Assembly: GCA_003141795.1 (NCBI GenBank)
Contig: PLNO01000182.1
Span: forward strand, 17,285-30,285
Reading direction: 5' to 3'
DNA length: 13,001 bases
Source: Spirochaetaceae bacterium
GTDB lineage: Bacteria; Spirochaetota; Spirochaetia; SZUA-6; Fen-1364
In this document: positions 7,646 to 13,001 of the stretch, piece by piece
How the letters are laid out: the number at the start of each line of letters is the position of its first letter
How positions within the stretch are numbered: the first letter of the stretch is position 1
Notes under the pieces: generated by a model
Told to the model about the DNA's origin: nothing
The model's input: the letters and a program-made list of their open reading frames with translations, nothing else
Database searches by the model: none
Translations under genes and position numbers: made by a program

Positions 7646-8769
7646 TCGTCACTCATACGCATGACGGGTGCAGCGCCGGTGTGCAACACGGCGAGCAGCA
7701 AGTCGAACAACAGGTCGCTCTTTTCCCGCGATGCGCGAACGGCCGGAACTATGCGCTGCGTGACCACGTCCAGGCTCGCGGTACCGAGTAGATCACGCGA
7801 CGCGGACAAACGCTCGACAAGCGTGTTCACCAATCCGCGCCCGCGACGATCGAGTCGTCCAAACAACCGTTGAAGCGCACGGCGTGATGTCGTAACACCG
7901 AGGTGAGCGGACGCCGCGTCCTCAAGATGATGTCCTTCGTCGATTACGAGGCGAGTGTACGACGGAATCACCGCTGCATCGTCCCAGTTGCCAGCCGCTC
8001 GGCGTACCGCGACATCCGACATCAGGAGATGATGATTCACTACGACAACATCTGCCTGTGCGGCTTCTCGCCGCGCCTTGAACAGGAAGCAATCCTGAAA
8101 GTGCGGACATGCATTCCGGGTGCACAGATCCGGCTCCGCCGCGACCTCATCCCACACTTCACCACGTGGCGGCGTTGTGAGATCGCTGAGTGATCCATCC
8201 TCGGTCGTTTCGCTCCATGCGCGAATCTCCTCCAACCCCTCGCTGGTGTCGTCGTCAACGAGTGTCGGGCCGAGCAGAGTCGCTTGCGCGAGGCGCAGCT
8301 TGCAGAGATAGTTGCGCCATCCTTTCAGTAGTGCGAACCGAACGTTCTGCTCCGACGCGAGCGCGTCACGCAGAAACGGGAGATCCTTTCTTACGAGTTG
8401 TTCCTGAAGATTGATCGTGTTCGTCGAGACGACGGTGCGCTCGCCATTCGCGGCGGCCCAGCGGAGCGCGGGAATGAGATAGCCCAGCGACTTTCCCACT
8501 CCGGTTCCCGCTTCCAGCAGCCCAACGCCACCCGAGTTGTAGAGATCGACAACGGCATGCGCCATTGCGCGCTGAGTCGGACGGTCTTCGAAGCGCAACA
8601 TCGCGCGCGCGATCGGACCGTGAGGTCCGAGATCCGCCGACACCGCAACGGGATCGAGCGCCCGGAGCTCGCGGACCTGTTGGGTCGCGGGCGGCGACGC
8701 CTCGTCATCGGCGTAATCATCCAGCACCATCCGGGTCGCAGCGGCGACGAGATCGAGCGGGGCGATCAT
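7600..8769 (-). CDS. dinG: DinG/XPD-family Fe-S helicase, N-terminal part, frameshifted
   Basis: First half (389 residues as read) of a superfamily 2 helicase of the DinG/YoaA/XPD type, which unwinds DNA 5' to 3' in repair and recombination. Walker A is GTGVGKS (88-94). Four cysteines suit a 4Fe-4S cluster: Cys156 (NYLCKLR), Cys216, Cys221 and Cys227 (LCTRNACPHFQDC). The DEAH-type Walker B is DEGH (277-280), and VNHHLLM precedes it. There is no N-terminal exonuclease domain. Up to MSDD the sequence looks normal; it then runs into an out-of-frame tail and stops at 7600, while the rest continues one frame over. One added base near 7644 would give an open frame of about 749 residues, normal for the family. 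It starts 35 bp after rsmI with no clear ribosome binding site. Confidence 0.92.
   Translation of the reverse strand: MIAPLDLVAAATRMVLDDYADDEASPPATQQVRELRALDPVAVSADLGPHGPIARAMLRFEDRPTQRAMAHAVVDLYNSGGVGLLEAGTGVGKSLGYLIPALRWAAANGERTVVSTNTINLQEQLVRKDLPFLRDALASEQNVRFALLKGWRNYLCKLRLAQATLLGPTLVDDDTSEGLEEIRAWSETTEDGSLSDLTTPPRGEVWDEVAAEPDLCTRNACPHFQDCFLFKARREAAQADVVVVNHHLLMSDVAVRRAAGNWDDAAVIPSYTRLVIDEGHHLEDAASAHLGVTTSRRALQRLFGRLDRRGRGLVNTLVERLSASRDLLGTASLDVVTQRIVPAVRASREKSDLLFDLLLAVLHTGAAPVMRMSDDLRSIRSGKAACTLR
7642..7650 (-). other. Probable one-base deletion site in dinG
   Basis: Reading the minus strand, codons AGT GAC GAC (SDD) are followed by TTG CGC in the first frame. Adding one base here (for example TTT for TT) gives F/L-AQHPVWKGGLHIA and joins both helicase halves. 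The shift cannot lie upstream of 7649, because the second frame has TGA at 7651-7649. No slippery heptamer of programmed -1 frameshifting type is seen. Confidence 0.75.
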
Positions 8770-8804
8770 CGGGTTATTTTCGGGCTGAACGACACCCTGG
8801 GAAC

Positions 8805-9680
8805 TTAACCCGCTGGAGTGGAATCCGGCGGAGAATGCGCAAGCTTGTACGCGACGTTTCGCGGGACGCCAAGCTCGTCTGTCAGCCGTTCAATGATGTC
8901 GCGCGACGATGCCCCCTCGGAGCGCATCTTCGACACCGTGTCGCGCGCTTCGCTCTCACTCGGCGCGCGCTCGGTCGCTCCGGCGATCACGAGCACCAAT
9001 TCTCCGCGCACGCCGTCCACCGTTCCGGCGTGAAGCGATGAGACGGTTCCGCGGCGCACATCCTCGAAGTGCTTGGTCAGCTCACGCGCCAGTGCAGCCG
9101 CTCGGTCGCCGCAGCCAGCTTCGACGAGATCTGCGAGCGTCGCCGAAATTCGTTGTGGTGACTCGTAAATCACGATGGTGAACGCAGAGCGCGCGATCGT
9201 GCGCAGCATCGACTCGCGTTCACCGCCCTTGCGCGGAAGAAAGCCGAGAAAAGTGAACTGGTCCGCCGAGATTCCCGACGCGACCAGTGCGGAGAGCAGT
9301 GCTGATGCACCCGGTATCGGGATGACGCGCAGCTCTGCCTCGAGTGATGCGGCCACGAGTCGCGCACCGGGATCCGAGAGCAGCGGCGTCCCCGCGTCCG
9401 AGATCAACGCGATGGATTCACCCGCGAGCATTCGCTTGACCAGGCGCGGTGACTCGCGCGCTTCGTTGTGCTCGTGATACGCGCTCATCTTCGTCTGAAT
9501 TCCGAGATGCGTCATCAGCGTGCGCGAATGCCGAGTATCCTCGGCGACGATCAGGCTCACCGATTTAAGCACTTCGACGGCGCGAATTGTTATGTCGCCG
9601 AGGTTACCGATCGGCGTTGCGACGACAAATAGCGAGCCCGGTGCCGCGGTGGATTTATCGGACAAAAAAGGGGCGGTCAT
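8805..9680 (-). CDS. rsmI: 16S rRNA (cytidine-1402-2'-O)-methyltransferase
   Basis: 291 residues, typical of RsmI, which 2'-O-methylates C1402 in the ribosomal P-site using S-adenosylmethionine. The tetrapyrrole-methylase-like fold is visible in order: ATPIGNLGDI (21-30), AEDTR (46-50), ALISDAGTPLLSDPG (91-105), PGASA (123-127), FLGFLPRKGGER (143-154) and YESPQR (172-177). The C-terminal region ends in a small helical domain containing RDIIERLTDELGVPRNVAYKLA. The start ATG at 9680 is preceded only by a weak GGTGA. It lies 62 bp downstream of trxA and 35 bp upstream of dinG on the same strand, so it is probably part of the same transcript. Confidence 0.96.
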   Translation of the reverse strand: MTAPFLSDKSTAAPGSLFVVATPIGNLGDITIRAVEVLKSVSLIVAEDTRHSRTLMTHLGIQTKMSAYHEHNEARESPRLVKRMLAGESIALISDAGTPLLSDPGARLVAASLEAELRVIPIPGASALLSALVASGISADQFTFLGFLPRKGGERESMLRTIARSAFTIVIYESPQRISATLADLVEAGCGDRAAALARELTKHFEDVRRGTVSSLHAGTVDGVRGELVLVIAGATERAPSESEARDTVSKMRSEGASSRDIIERLTDELGVPRNVAYKLAHSPPDSTPAG

Positions 9681-9742
9681 CCAATCACCATGATCGAGTC
9701 ATGGCTGACTGAACGAACGCCCCTCGTGCGACCGGGCGAGAA

Positions 9743-10069
9743 TTACGCCGCGTGCTGCTGGAACTTCGCGGCGAGTTGTGCCTTGGGAACTGCGCCAAGG
9801 ACCTGATCCACAACCTTTCCGTCCTTGAAGAAAAGAATCAAGGGGATCGACCGAACGCCGAAGCGCTGGGCGAGGCTCTGATTCTGATCGACATCCACCT
9901 TCGCTACTTTGGCCTTGCCGGCGTACTCGGTAGCGAGCTCGTCCAGGAGCGGGCCGACCATGCGGCACGGGCCACACCAAGGAGCCCAGAAGTCCACCAC
10001 TGCAAGGCCGTCGTGCTTCTCGATCTCGCTCGAGAAGGTGGCGTCCGTAAGCTCCACCGAATTCGACAT
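9743..10069 (-). CDS. trxA: Thioredoxin
   Basis: 108 residues, the standard TrxA length. It has the redox-active WCGPC at 31-35, buried Asp26 in AVVDFWA and cis-Pro76 in SIPLILFF, so all key residues of a cytosolic protein-disulfide reductant are present. There is no signal peptide. The start at 10069 is preferred because GGAG lies 9 bases upstream and the protein then has the normal N-terminus; the frame also offers an ATG at 10093, without a ribosome binding site, that would add 8 residues. It is the first gene of the minus-strand cluster and is divergent from the epimerase gene. Confidence 0.97.
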   Translation of the reverse strand: MSNSVELTDATFSSEIEKHDGLAVVDFWAPWCGPCRMVGPLLDELATEYAGKAKVAKVDVDQNQSLAQRFGVRSIPLILFFKDGKVVDQVLGAVPKAQLAAKFQQHAA

Positions 10070-10103
10070 CTTATCTTTCTCCGCGGCAACCATGCCGCTT
10101 TTC

Positions 10104-10130
10104 GTGAGTGCAAAGTGTTCACGTGCTCAC
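10104..10130. promoter_or_regulatory. Repeat/palindrome in the trxA-epimerase divergent region
   Basis: GTGTTCAC and GTGCTCAC stand as tandem 8-bp direct repeats (10115-10130) differing at one base. Together they form an imperfect palindrome around CACGTG, and GTGAG at 10104 pairs with CTCAC at 10126-10130. Position between two divergent genes makes it a candidate operator. The core resembles parS only in the central eight bases. Confidence 0.35.
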
Positions 10131-10141
10131 CTTCTAATCTA

Positions 10142-10579
10142 ATGACCCGAGCAATGAGCAAGACAGGCGCCGAGGCTGGATCATCCGGCAAACCCGCTCA
10201 CATCGCGCACGTCGGAATCGCGGTCGAATCGCTATCGGCCATCCTGCCCTTTTTCCGGGATGTGCTGGGCATGCCCGAGATTTTGATGTCGGACTCGGAC
10301 GGCGCGCGGATCGCCGCGGTTCAGAGCGGCGAGTCGTTGATCGAGTTTCTGGAGCCCGTTGGGCCGGAGACGCCGATCGGCAAGTATCTGGCGCGCCGGG
10401 GCGCAGGGATACATCACATTTGTGTTGCCGTTGCCGATATCGATATCGCGATGGCGCGGTGCCGAGCCGCTGGGGTCCAGCTGATCGACGAGGAGCCGCG
10501 GTTGGGGGCCGAAGGAAAGCGGATTGCCTTTCTGCATCCGAAATCGACGGGCGGCGTGTTGATCGAGCTCTCGGAATAG
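10142..10579 (+). CDS. mce: Methylmalonyl-CoA epimerase (VOC family)
   Basis: A vicinal-oxygen-chelate metalloenzyme that interconverts (S)- and (R)-methylmalonyl-CoA in propionate and odd-chain fatty acid metabolism. Two beta-alpha-beta-beta-beta units are visible. Counting from the second start, putative metal ligands are His19 (HVGIAV), Glu64 (SLIEFLEP), His88 (GIHHICVAV) and Glu138 (VLIELSE); EEPRLGAEGKRIAFLHPKS is a strong match to epimerases. The start is either ATG at 10142 (145 residues) or 10154 (141 residues), and neither has a ribosome binding site. The frame is open well upstream, but that part is antisense to trxA and not family-like. It is divergent from trxA and alone on its transcript; no mutase gene is in the window. 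A glyoxalase-like relative is the main alternative. Confidence 0.9.
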   Translation: MTRAMSKTGAEAGSSGKPAHIAHVGIAVESLSAILPFFRDVLGMPEILMSDSDGARIAAVQSGESLIEFLEPVGPETPIGKYLARRGAGIHHICVAVADIDIAMARCRAAGVQLIDEEPRLGAEGKRIAFLHPKSTGGVLIELSE

Positions 10580-10623
10580 CGCACGGTGGCCTAGGTCCCC
10601 GACGTGCATAATTCTCATAAGAA

Positions 10624-10660
10624 GTCATCCTCGCCGAAGGCGGGGATCCATGGCCGACGA
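10624..10660. repeat. REP-like palindromic repeat, copy 2
   Basis: Stem ATCCTCGCC with GGCGGGGAT around GAA (10627-10647, 9 pairs including one G-T), followed by CCATGGCCGACGA. It aligns with the copy at 3801-3837 over its full length with one indel. A T-A stem pair in copy 1 is C-G here, so pairing is kept. It lies in the otherwise gene-free stretch between the convergent epimerase and lipoprotein genes. Confidence 0.65.
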
Positions 10661-10682
10661 TTGAATGCTATATACCACCCTT

Positions 10683-10705
10683 GCAGGTGTAACCTGCCGA
10701 CAGGT
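10683..10705. repeat. Short inverted repeat with third half-site
   Basis: GCAGGT-GTA-ACCTGC (10683-10697) is a perfect 6-bp inverted repeat, and a third CAGGT follows at 10701-10705. It lies in the 201-bp convergent gap, where no gene or U-rich terminator is seen. It may be a transcription-stop hairpin or a protein site; function is unknown. Confidence 0.4.
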
Positions 10706-10780
10706 GCGGCCGACGCCCAGCGACAGTGCCAAGCAGTCAGAATCAACAGCATGACGTCCCCGCTTTGCTAGCTCTTGGGC

Positions 10781-11245
10781 CTAGGCCCCGCCCGGGCTCA
10801 CCGGCGCCATCGCGCAAAAATCCTTGACCGCGGCGATATCGAGATTTTCAACGTACCATCGGCCGCCGGGTCCCATCACGGTATATATGACCGGGGCCCG
10901 TGTCCTGCCGCCGCGCTCCAGCTCGACCCGTACCATCCGCCGAATCTCCGAAGTCGGGCTTTCGTTGAGCACGCGGAAAGAGTCATAATTGAAGTAGCAC
11001 TGCAAGATCACCTCGCGTTTCTCGAGCTCGGTGCGCTCCATGTTGTCGCGCGCGGCCCCCTTGGATGTGCCCCAGACCAGCGACATGGCTTGCAGGTCCT
11101 GAGCATGCACCGCGGCAAAGAACCGCTCCACGGCATCTGTGGAAGTCTTCGCGCCGGGGGTCATATCCACGCCGGACGGGGAATGAGGCGCGGTAGCACA
11201 CGCGGCGGCTCCCATCAGTACGATTGCCAGCAGTAACTTCTTCAT
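10781..11245 (-). CDS. Putative lipoprotein, NTF2-like domain possible
   Basis: 154 residues from the ATG at 11245. MKKLLLAIVLMGAAAC is a lipoprotein signal peptide with the lipidated cysteine at 16 (AAAC lipobox), so the mature protein is probably anchored to a membrane. The rest (about 30-145) starts DAVERFFAAVHAQDLQAMSLVWG and ends RWYVENLDIAA. Length and helix-then-sheet layout suggest an NTF2/SnoaL-like fold, but no catalytic residues are evident and I do not recognise the family. The frame is open to 11314, but the signal peptide marks the start at 11245. There is no usable ribosome binding site; TATAAC at 11260-11255 is a plausible -10 that would give a nearly leaderless mRNA. It is divergent from pdxJ and convergent with the epimerase gene. 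Confidence 0.8.
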   Translation of the reverse strand: MKKLLLAIVLMGAAACATAPHSPSGVDMTPGAKTSTDAVERFFAAVHAQDLQAMSLVWGTSKGAARDNMERTELEKREVILQCYFNYDSFRVLNESPTSEIRRMVRVELERGGRTRAPVIYTVMGPGGRWYVENLDIAAVKDFCAMAPVSPGGA

Positions 11246-11262
11246 TGGGAAGAAGTTATACT
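11237..11262. promoter_or_regulatory. Shared divergent promoter region with inverted repeat
   Basis: TATACT (11257-11262, plus, for pdxJ) overlaps TATAAC (11260-11255, minus, for the lipoprotein gene). Each -10 lies about 10 bases from its start codon, so leaders would be only a few bases long. Next to them is a perfect 7-bp inverted repeat, CTTCTTC (11237-11243) and GAAGAAG (11249-11255), spanning the lipoprotein start codon. The -35 boxes are weak (TTGCTC at 11282-11277 for the minus side, none clear for the plus side). Confidence 0.5.
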
Positions 11263-11272
11263 CCGGCCGAAT

Positions 11273-12004
11273 ATGCGAGCAAGCTACCAGCGACTTTATG
11301 TGAACATCGACCACGTCGCAACGCTGCGACAGGCTCGGCGAGGCGTCGAGCCGGACCCACTTGAAGCCGCATTGTTATGCGAGGCCGCGAATGTGGATGG
11401 AATCACCGCCCACCTGCGGGAGGACCGGCGCCACATTCAGGACGCCGATGTAGACGGTTTACGCTCCGGGGTTCGTAGCTACTTCAATCTTGAGCTCGCT
11501 TGTACTGACGAGATGGTAGCCATCGCCGTCGCCGTCCACCCCGACCAGGTAACGCTCGTGCCGGAGCGGCGAGAGGAGGTCACGACCGAAGGCGGCCTGG
11601 ACGTTGTCACTCATGCTCTTCGCGTCGAGCGCGCAATCGCAACGCTGCGCGACGTCGGAATCAGGACGAGCCTGTTCATCGGACCCGACCTGGACGCGGT
11701 TCGAATGTCGCGGCAATTGGGCGCGGATGCGATCGAGCTCCACACTGGCGAGTTCGCCAATCATCCAGACGACGCCACTCCCCTCGAGGCTTTGCGCGAG
11801 GCCGCCCGGCTCGCTTCCGAACTTGGGCTCGCAGTCCACGCCGGACACGGCCTGACCGCCGCCAACCTTGGCCCCGTTGCGGCGATTCCGGAGATCGAGG
11901 AGCTGAACATCGGGCATTCGATTGTCAGTCGCGCCATCTTTATGGGACTCGCGGCCGCCGTGACCGAGGTCCGGACCGCGATGGACGCAGCCCGGGGCTC
12001 ATGA
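11273..12004 (+). CDS. pdxJ: Pyridoxine 5'-phosphate synthase
   Basis: 243 residues, normal PdxJ length. The enzyme condenses 1-deoxy-D-xylulose 5-phosphate with 3-amino-2-oxopropyl phosphate in the DXP-dependent vitamin B6 pathway. The TIM barrel shows VNIDHVATLRQARRG (10-24), HLREDRRHI with catalytic-type His47, NLE with Glu74, VPERREEVTTEGGLD (96-110), HTG (157-159), HAGHGL with His192, and NIGHSIVSRAIFMGL (212-226); all match known active-site positions. There is no Shine-Dalgarno site before the ATG at 11273; a -10-like TATACT 10 bases upstream suggests a very short leader. It is divergent from the lipoprotein gene. No other B6 genes are in the window. Confidence 0.97.
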   Translation: MRASYQRLYVNIDHVATLRQARRGVEPDPLEAALLCEAANVDGITAHLREDRRHIQDADVDGLRSGVRSYFNLELACTDEMVAIAVAVHPDQVTLVPERREEVTTEGGLDVVTHALRVERAIATLRDVGIRTSLFIGPDLDAVRMSRQLGADAIELHTGEFANHPDDATPLEALREAARLASELGLAVHAGHGLTAANLGPVAAIPEIEELNIGHSIVSRAIFMGLAAAVTEVRTAMDAARGS

Positions 12005-12036
12005 TTCCGCTCCAGCCGGCGCAACGGTAACTCTGT

Positions 12037-12057
12037 AGCAACCGCAGCAACCGCAGC
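12037..12057 (+). repeat. Short tandem repeat between pdxJ and the membrane-protein gene
   Basis: AGCAACCGC occurs twice in tandem (12037-12045, 12046-12054) and is followed by a partial AGC. It lies in the 94-bp gap, which shows no terminator. Copy number is too low to infer a function. Confidence 0.5.
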
Positions 12058-12098
12058 ACACTCGCCATGCAGTACCACGTACCCTTCGACCGTACACG

Positions 12099-13001
12099 GT
12101 GAAAAAACATTTCCGCGCGCTACTCGGCATTGCGATAAGCGCCGTGCTGTTGTGGTGGGTACTTCGAGAAGTCAGTCTTGCAACCGTGATTCAGGAGCTT
12201 CGGCAAGCGAACCCATGGTTGTTCGCAGTCGCCACCGTGTGCGCGACACTGATCTTCCCGCTTCGTGCGCGGCGTTGGCGCACCATCCTCGATCCGATCT
12301 ATCCCAAACTCCCGTTCGGTCCGCTCTGGCGCGCGACCGCGATCGGGATGATGGTCAACAACGTAGTGCCGGCTCGCGCTGGAGAAGTCGCGCGCGCCTA
12401 CGTGCTCACGCGCGAAACTCCGGTGCCGTTCTCGACATCGATTGCATCGCTGGCGGTTGACCGCGTGTTCGACGCGATCGTGCTGCTTCTGCTTGCGTTT
12501 CTTTCAGTGTTGGATCCGCAGTTTCCGGCGGGCGTGCACGTTGGCGGACAATCAATCGTGAGTTGGGCAATCGCTGGCGCGACGCTTGTGGGCGGAGCGG
12601 TCGTCCTGCTGTACGCGCTGGTATTTTTCCCCGCGCAGTTGATCCGTCTCTTTGAATTATTCGCTCGCCGCTTATCGCCCAAGATCGAAGAGCGCGGCAA
12701 GGCGGCTCTACTAACCTTCAGCGAGGGCCTGAGTGTACTGCGCAGCCCCAGGCACTTCGCCGCGGTCATGGGTTGGACTGTCGCGCACTGGCTGATGAAC
12801 GCGCTCGGCTGGTGGATCGCAATGATCGCAGTTGGCATTCATGTCCCATTCTCGGCCGCCCTGTTGTTGCAAGCGATGGTTGCGCTCGGCGTCGCCGTAC
12901 CAGCCGCGCCAGGTTACTTCGGCGTGTTCGAGAAGGTCGCAGTGTTGGGGCTCGCGATCTATGCAGTGAGCCCGTCACTCGCCACAAGCTGGGCGCTTGG
13001 C
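12099..13001 (+). CDS. Multi-pass membrane protein, LPG-synthase TM / UPF0104 family, partial
   Basis: The frame opens with GTG at 12099 (MKKHFRALLG) and is still open after 301 codons at the window edge. It is strongly hydrophobic, with several transmembrane segments (for example about 8-22, 40-54, 125-138, 154-176, 222-246, 254-270, 278-290). Family marks of the lysylphosphatidylglycerol-synthase transmembrane region (UPF0104, YbhN/AglD-like) are NNVVPARAGEVARAYVL (87-103), SLAVDRVFD (117-125) and VPAAPGYFGVFE (267-278). Related proteins take part in lipid or glycan-lipid handling; no specific substrate can be assigned. There is no upstream in-frame ATG or ribosome binding site. It begins 94 bp after pdxJ on the same strand and may be cotranscribed. 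Confidence 0.88.
   Translation, partial: MKKHFRALLGIAISAVLLWWVLREVSLATVIQELRQANPWLFAVATVCATLIFPLRARRWRTILDPIYPKLPFGPLWRATAIGMMVNNVVPARAGEVARAYVLTRETPVPFSTSIASLAVDRVFDAIVLLLLAFLSVLDPQFPAGVHVGGQSIVSWAIAGATLVGGAVVLLYALVFFPAQLIRLFELFARRLSPKIEERGKAALLTFSEGLSVLRSPRHFAAVMGWTVAHWLMNALGWWIAMIAVGIHVPFSAALLLQAMVALGVAVPAAPGYFGVFEKVAVLGLAIYAVSPSLATSWALG

Noticed and set aside
7600..7650. Programmed -1 frameshift producing a full DinG-like protein
   Set aside because: No slippery heptamer or clear downstream pseudoknot is visible, and this helicase family is not known to use one. A deletion or read error is simpler.
10115..10130. parS site (ParB target) for GTGTTCACGTGCTCAC
   Set aside because: Only the central TTCACGTG agrees with the usual parS sequence; both outer parts differ, and it is about 9 kb from parB.
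9752..10141. Long N-terminal extension of the epimerase gene
   Set aside because: The frame is open, but this part is antisense to trxA and unlike the family N-terminus, which begins near HIAHVGIAV.
1..13001. CRISPR array, toxin-antitoxin pair, integrase, transposase or other defence system
   Set aside because: No regularly spaced repeats and no such protein motifs were found on either strand; the protein genes I could place have housekeeping-type roles, apart from the unrecognised anchor protein and lipoprotein.

Overview
The window looks like chromosomal DNA from a GC-rich, Gram-negative-type bacterium. Signs are a lipoprotein with a lipobox, a TonB-like membrane anchor, and lysine synthesis of the LL-diaminopimelate aminotransferase type. 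Genes from about 1300 onward share GC-rich codon use (CGC/CGA/CGT arginines), and many lack a Shine-Dalgarno site. A Gemmatimonadota-like source would fit, but that is an inference from general resemblance. Gene content is mostly housekeeping; I see no defence system, CRISPR array, prophage or insertion sequence.

Layout. Positions 1-1239 hold the 3' end of parA and a complete parB (chromosome partitioning), overlapping by 8 bp. Their codon use and strong ribosome binding site differ from everything downstream, so this end may be transferred DNA or a chimeric assembly join. Positions 1314-1543 are a self-contained tRNA-Ser(UGA) unit with a near-consensus promoter and a hairpin. Next come gltX (glutamyl-tRNA synthetase) and lexA (SOS repressor) on the plus strand. 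The lexA transcript probably ends at a strong terminator lying inside the 3' coding end of the opposing gene.

Positions 3882-10069 form a long minus-strand cluster, transcribed from right to left: trxA (thioredoxin), rsmI (16S rRNA 2'-O-methyltransferase), a dinG-like Fe-S helicase broken by a one-base frameshift, a fumarylacetoacetate hydrolase-family gene, dapL-like aminotransferase, and an unrecognised membrane protein with a TonB-like anchor. The last four units are tightly packed (8-bp overlap, 0-bp junction, 13-bp gap), suggesting one transcript and translational coupling.

Divergent from trxA is a methylmalonyl-CoA epimerase gene on the plus strand. A convergent lipoprotein gene (minus) follows. 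It is divergent from pdxJ (vitamin B6 synthesis), and the pair shares a short promoter region with overlapping, oppositely oriented -10 elements and a 7-bp inverted repeat. The window ends inside a plus-strand gene for a multi-pass membrane protein of the lysylphosphatidylglycerol-synthase/flippase-like (UPF0104) family, which starts with GTG.

The points most worth a second look are the dinG frameshift, the composition step near 1240-1310, two related REP-like palindromes that each sit between convergent genes, the compact divergent lipoprotein/pdxJ promoter, and the TonB-like anchor protein without a recognisable TonB C-terminal domain.
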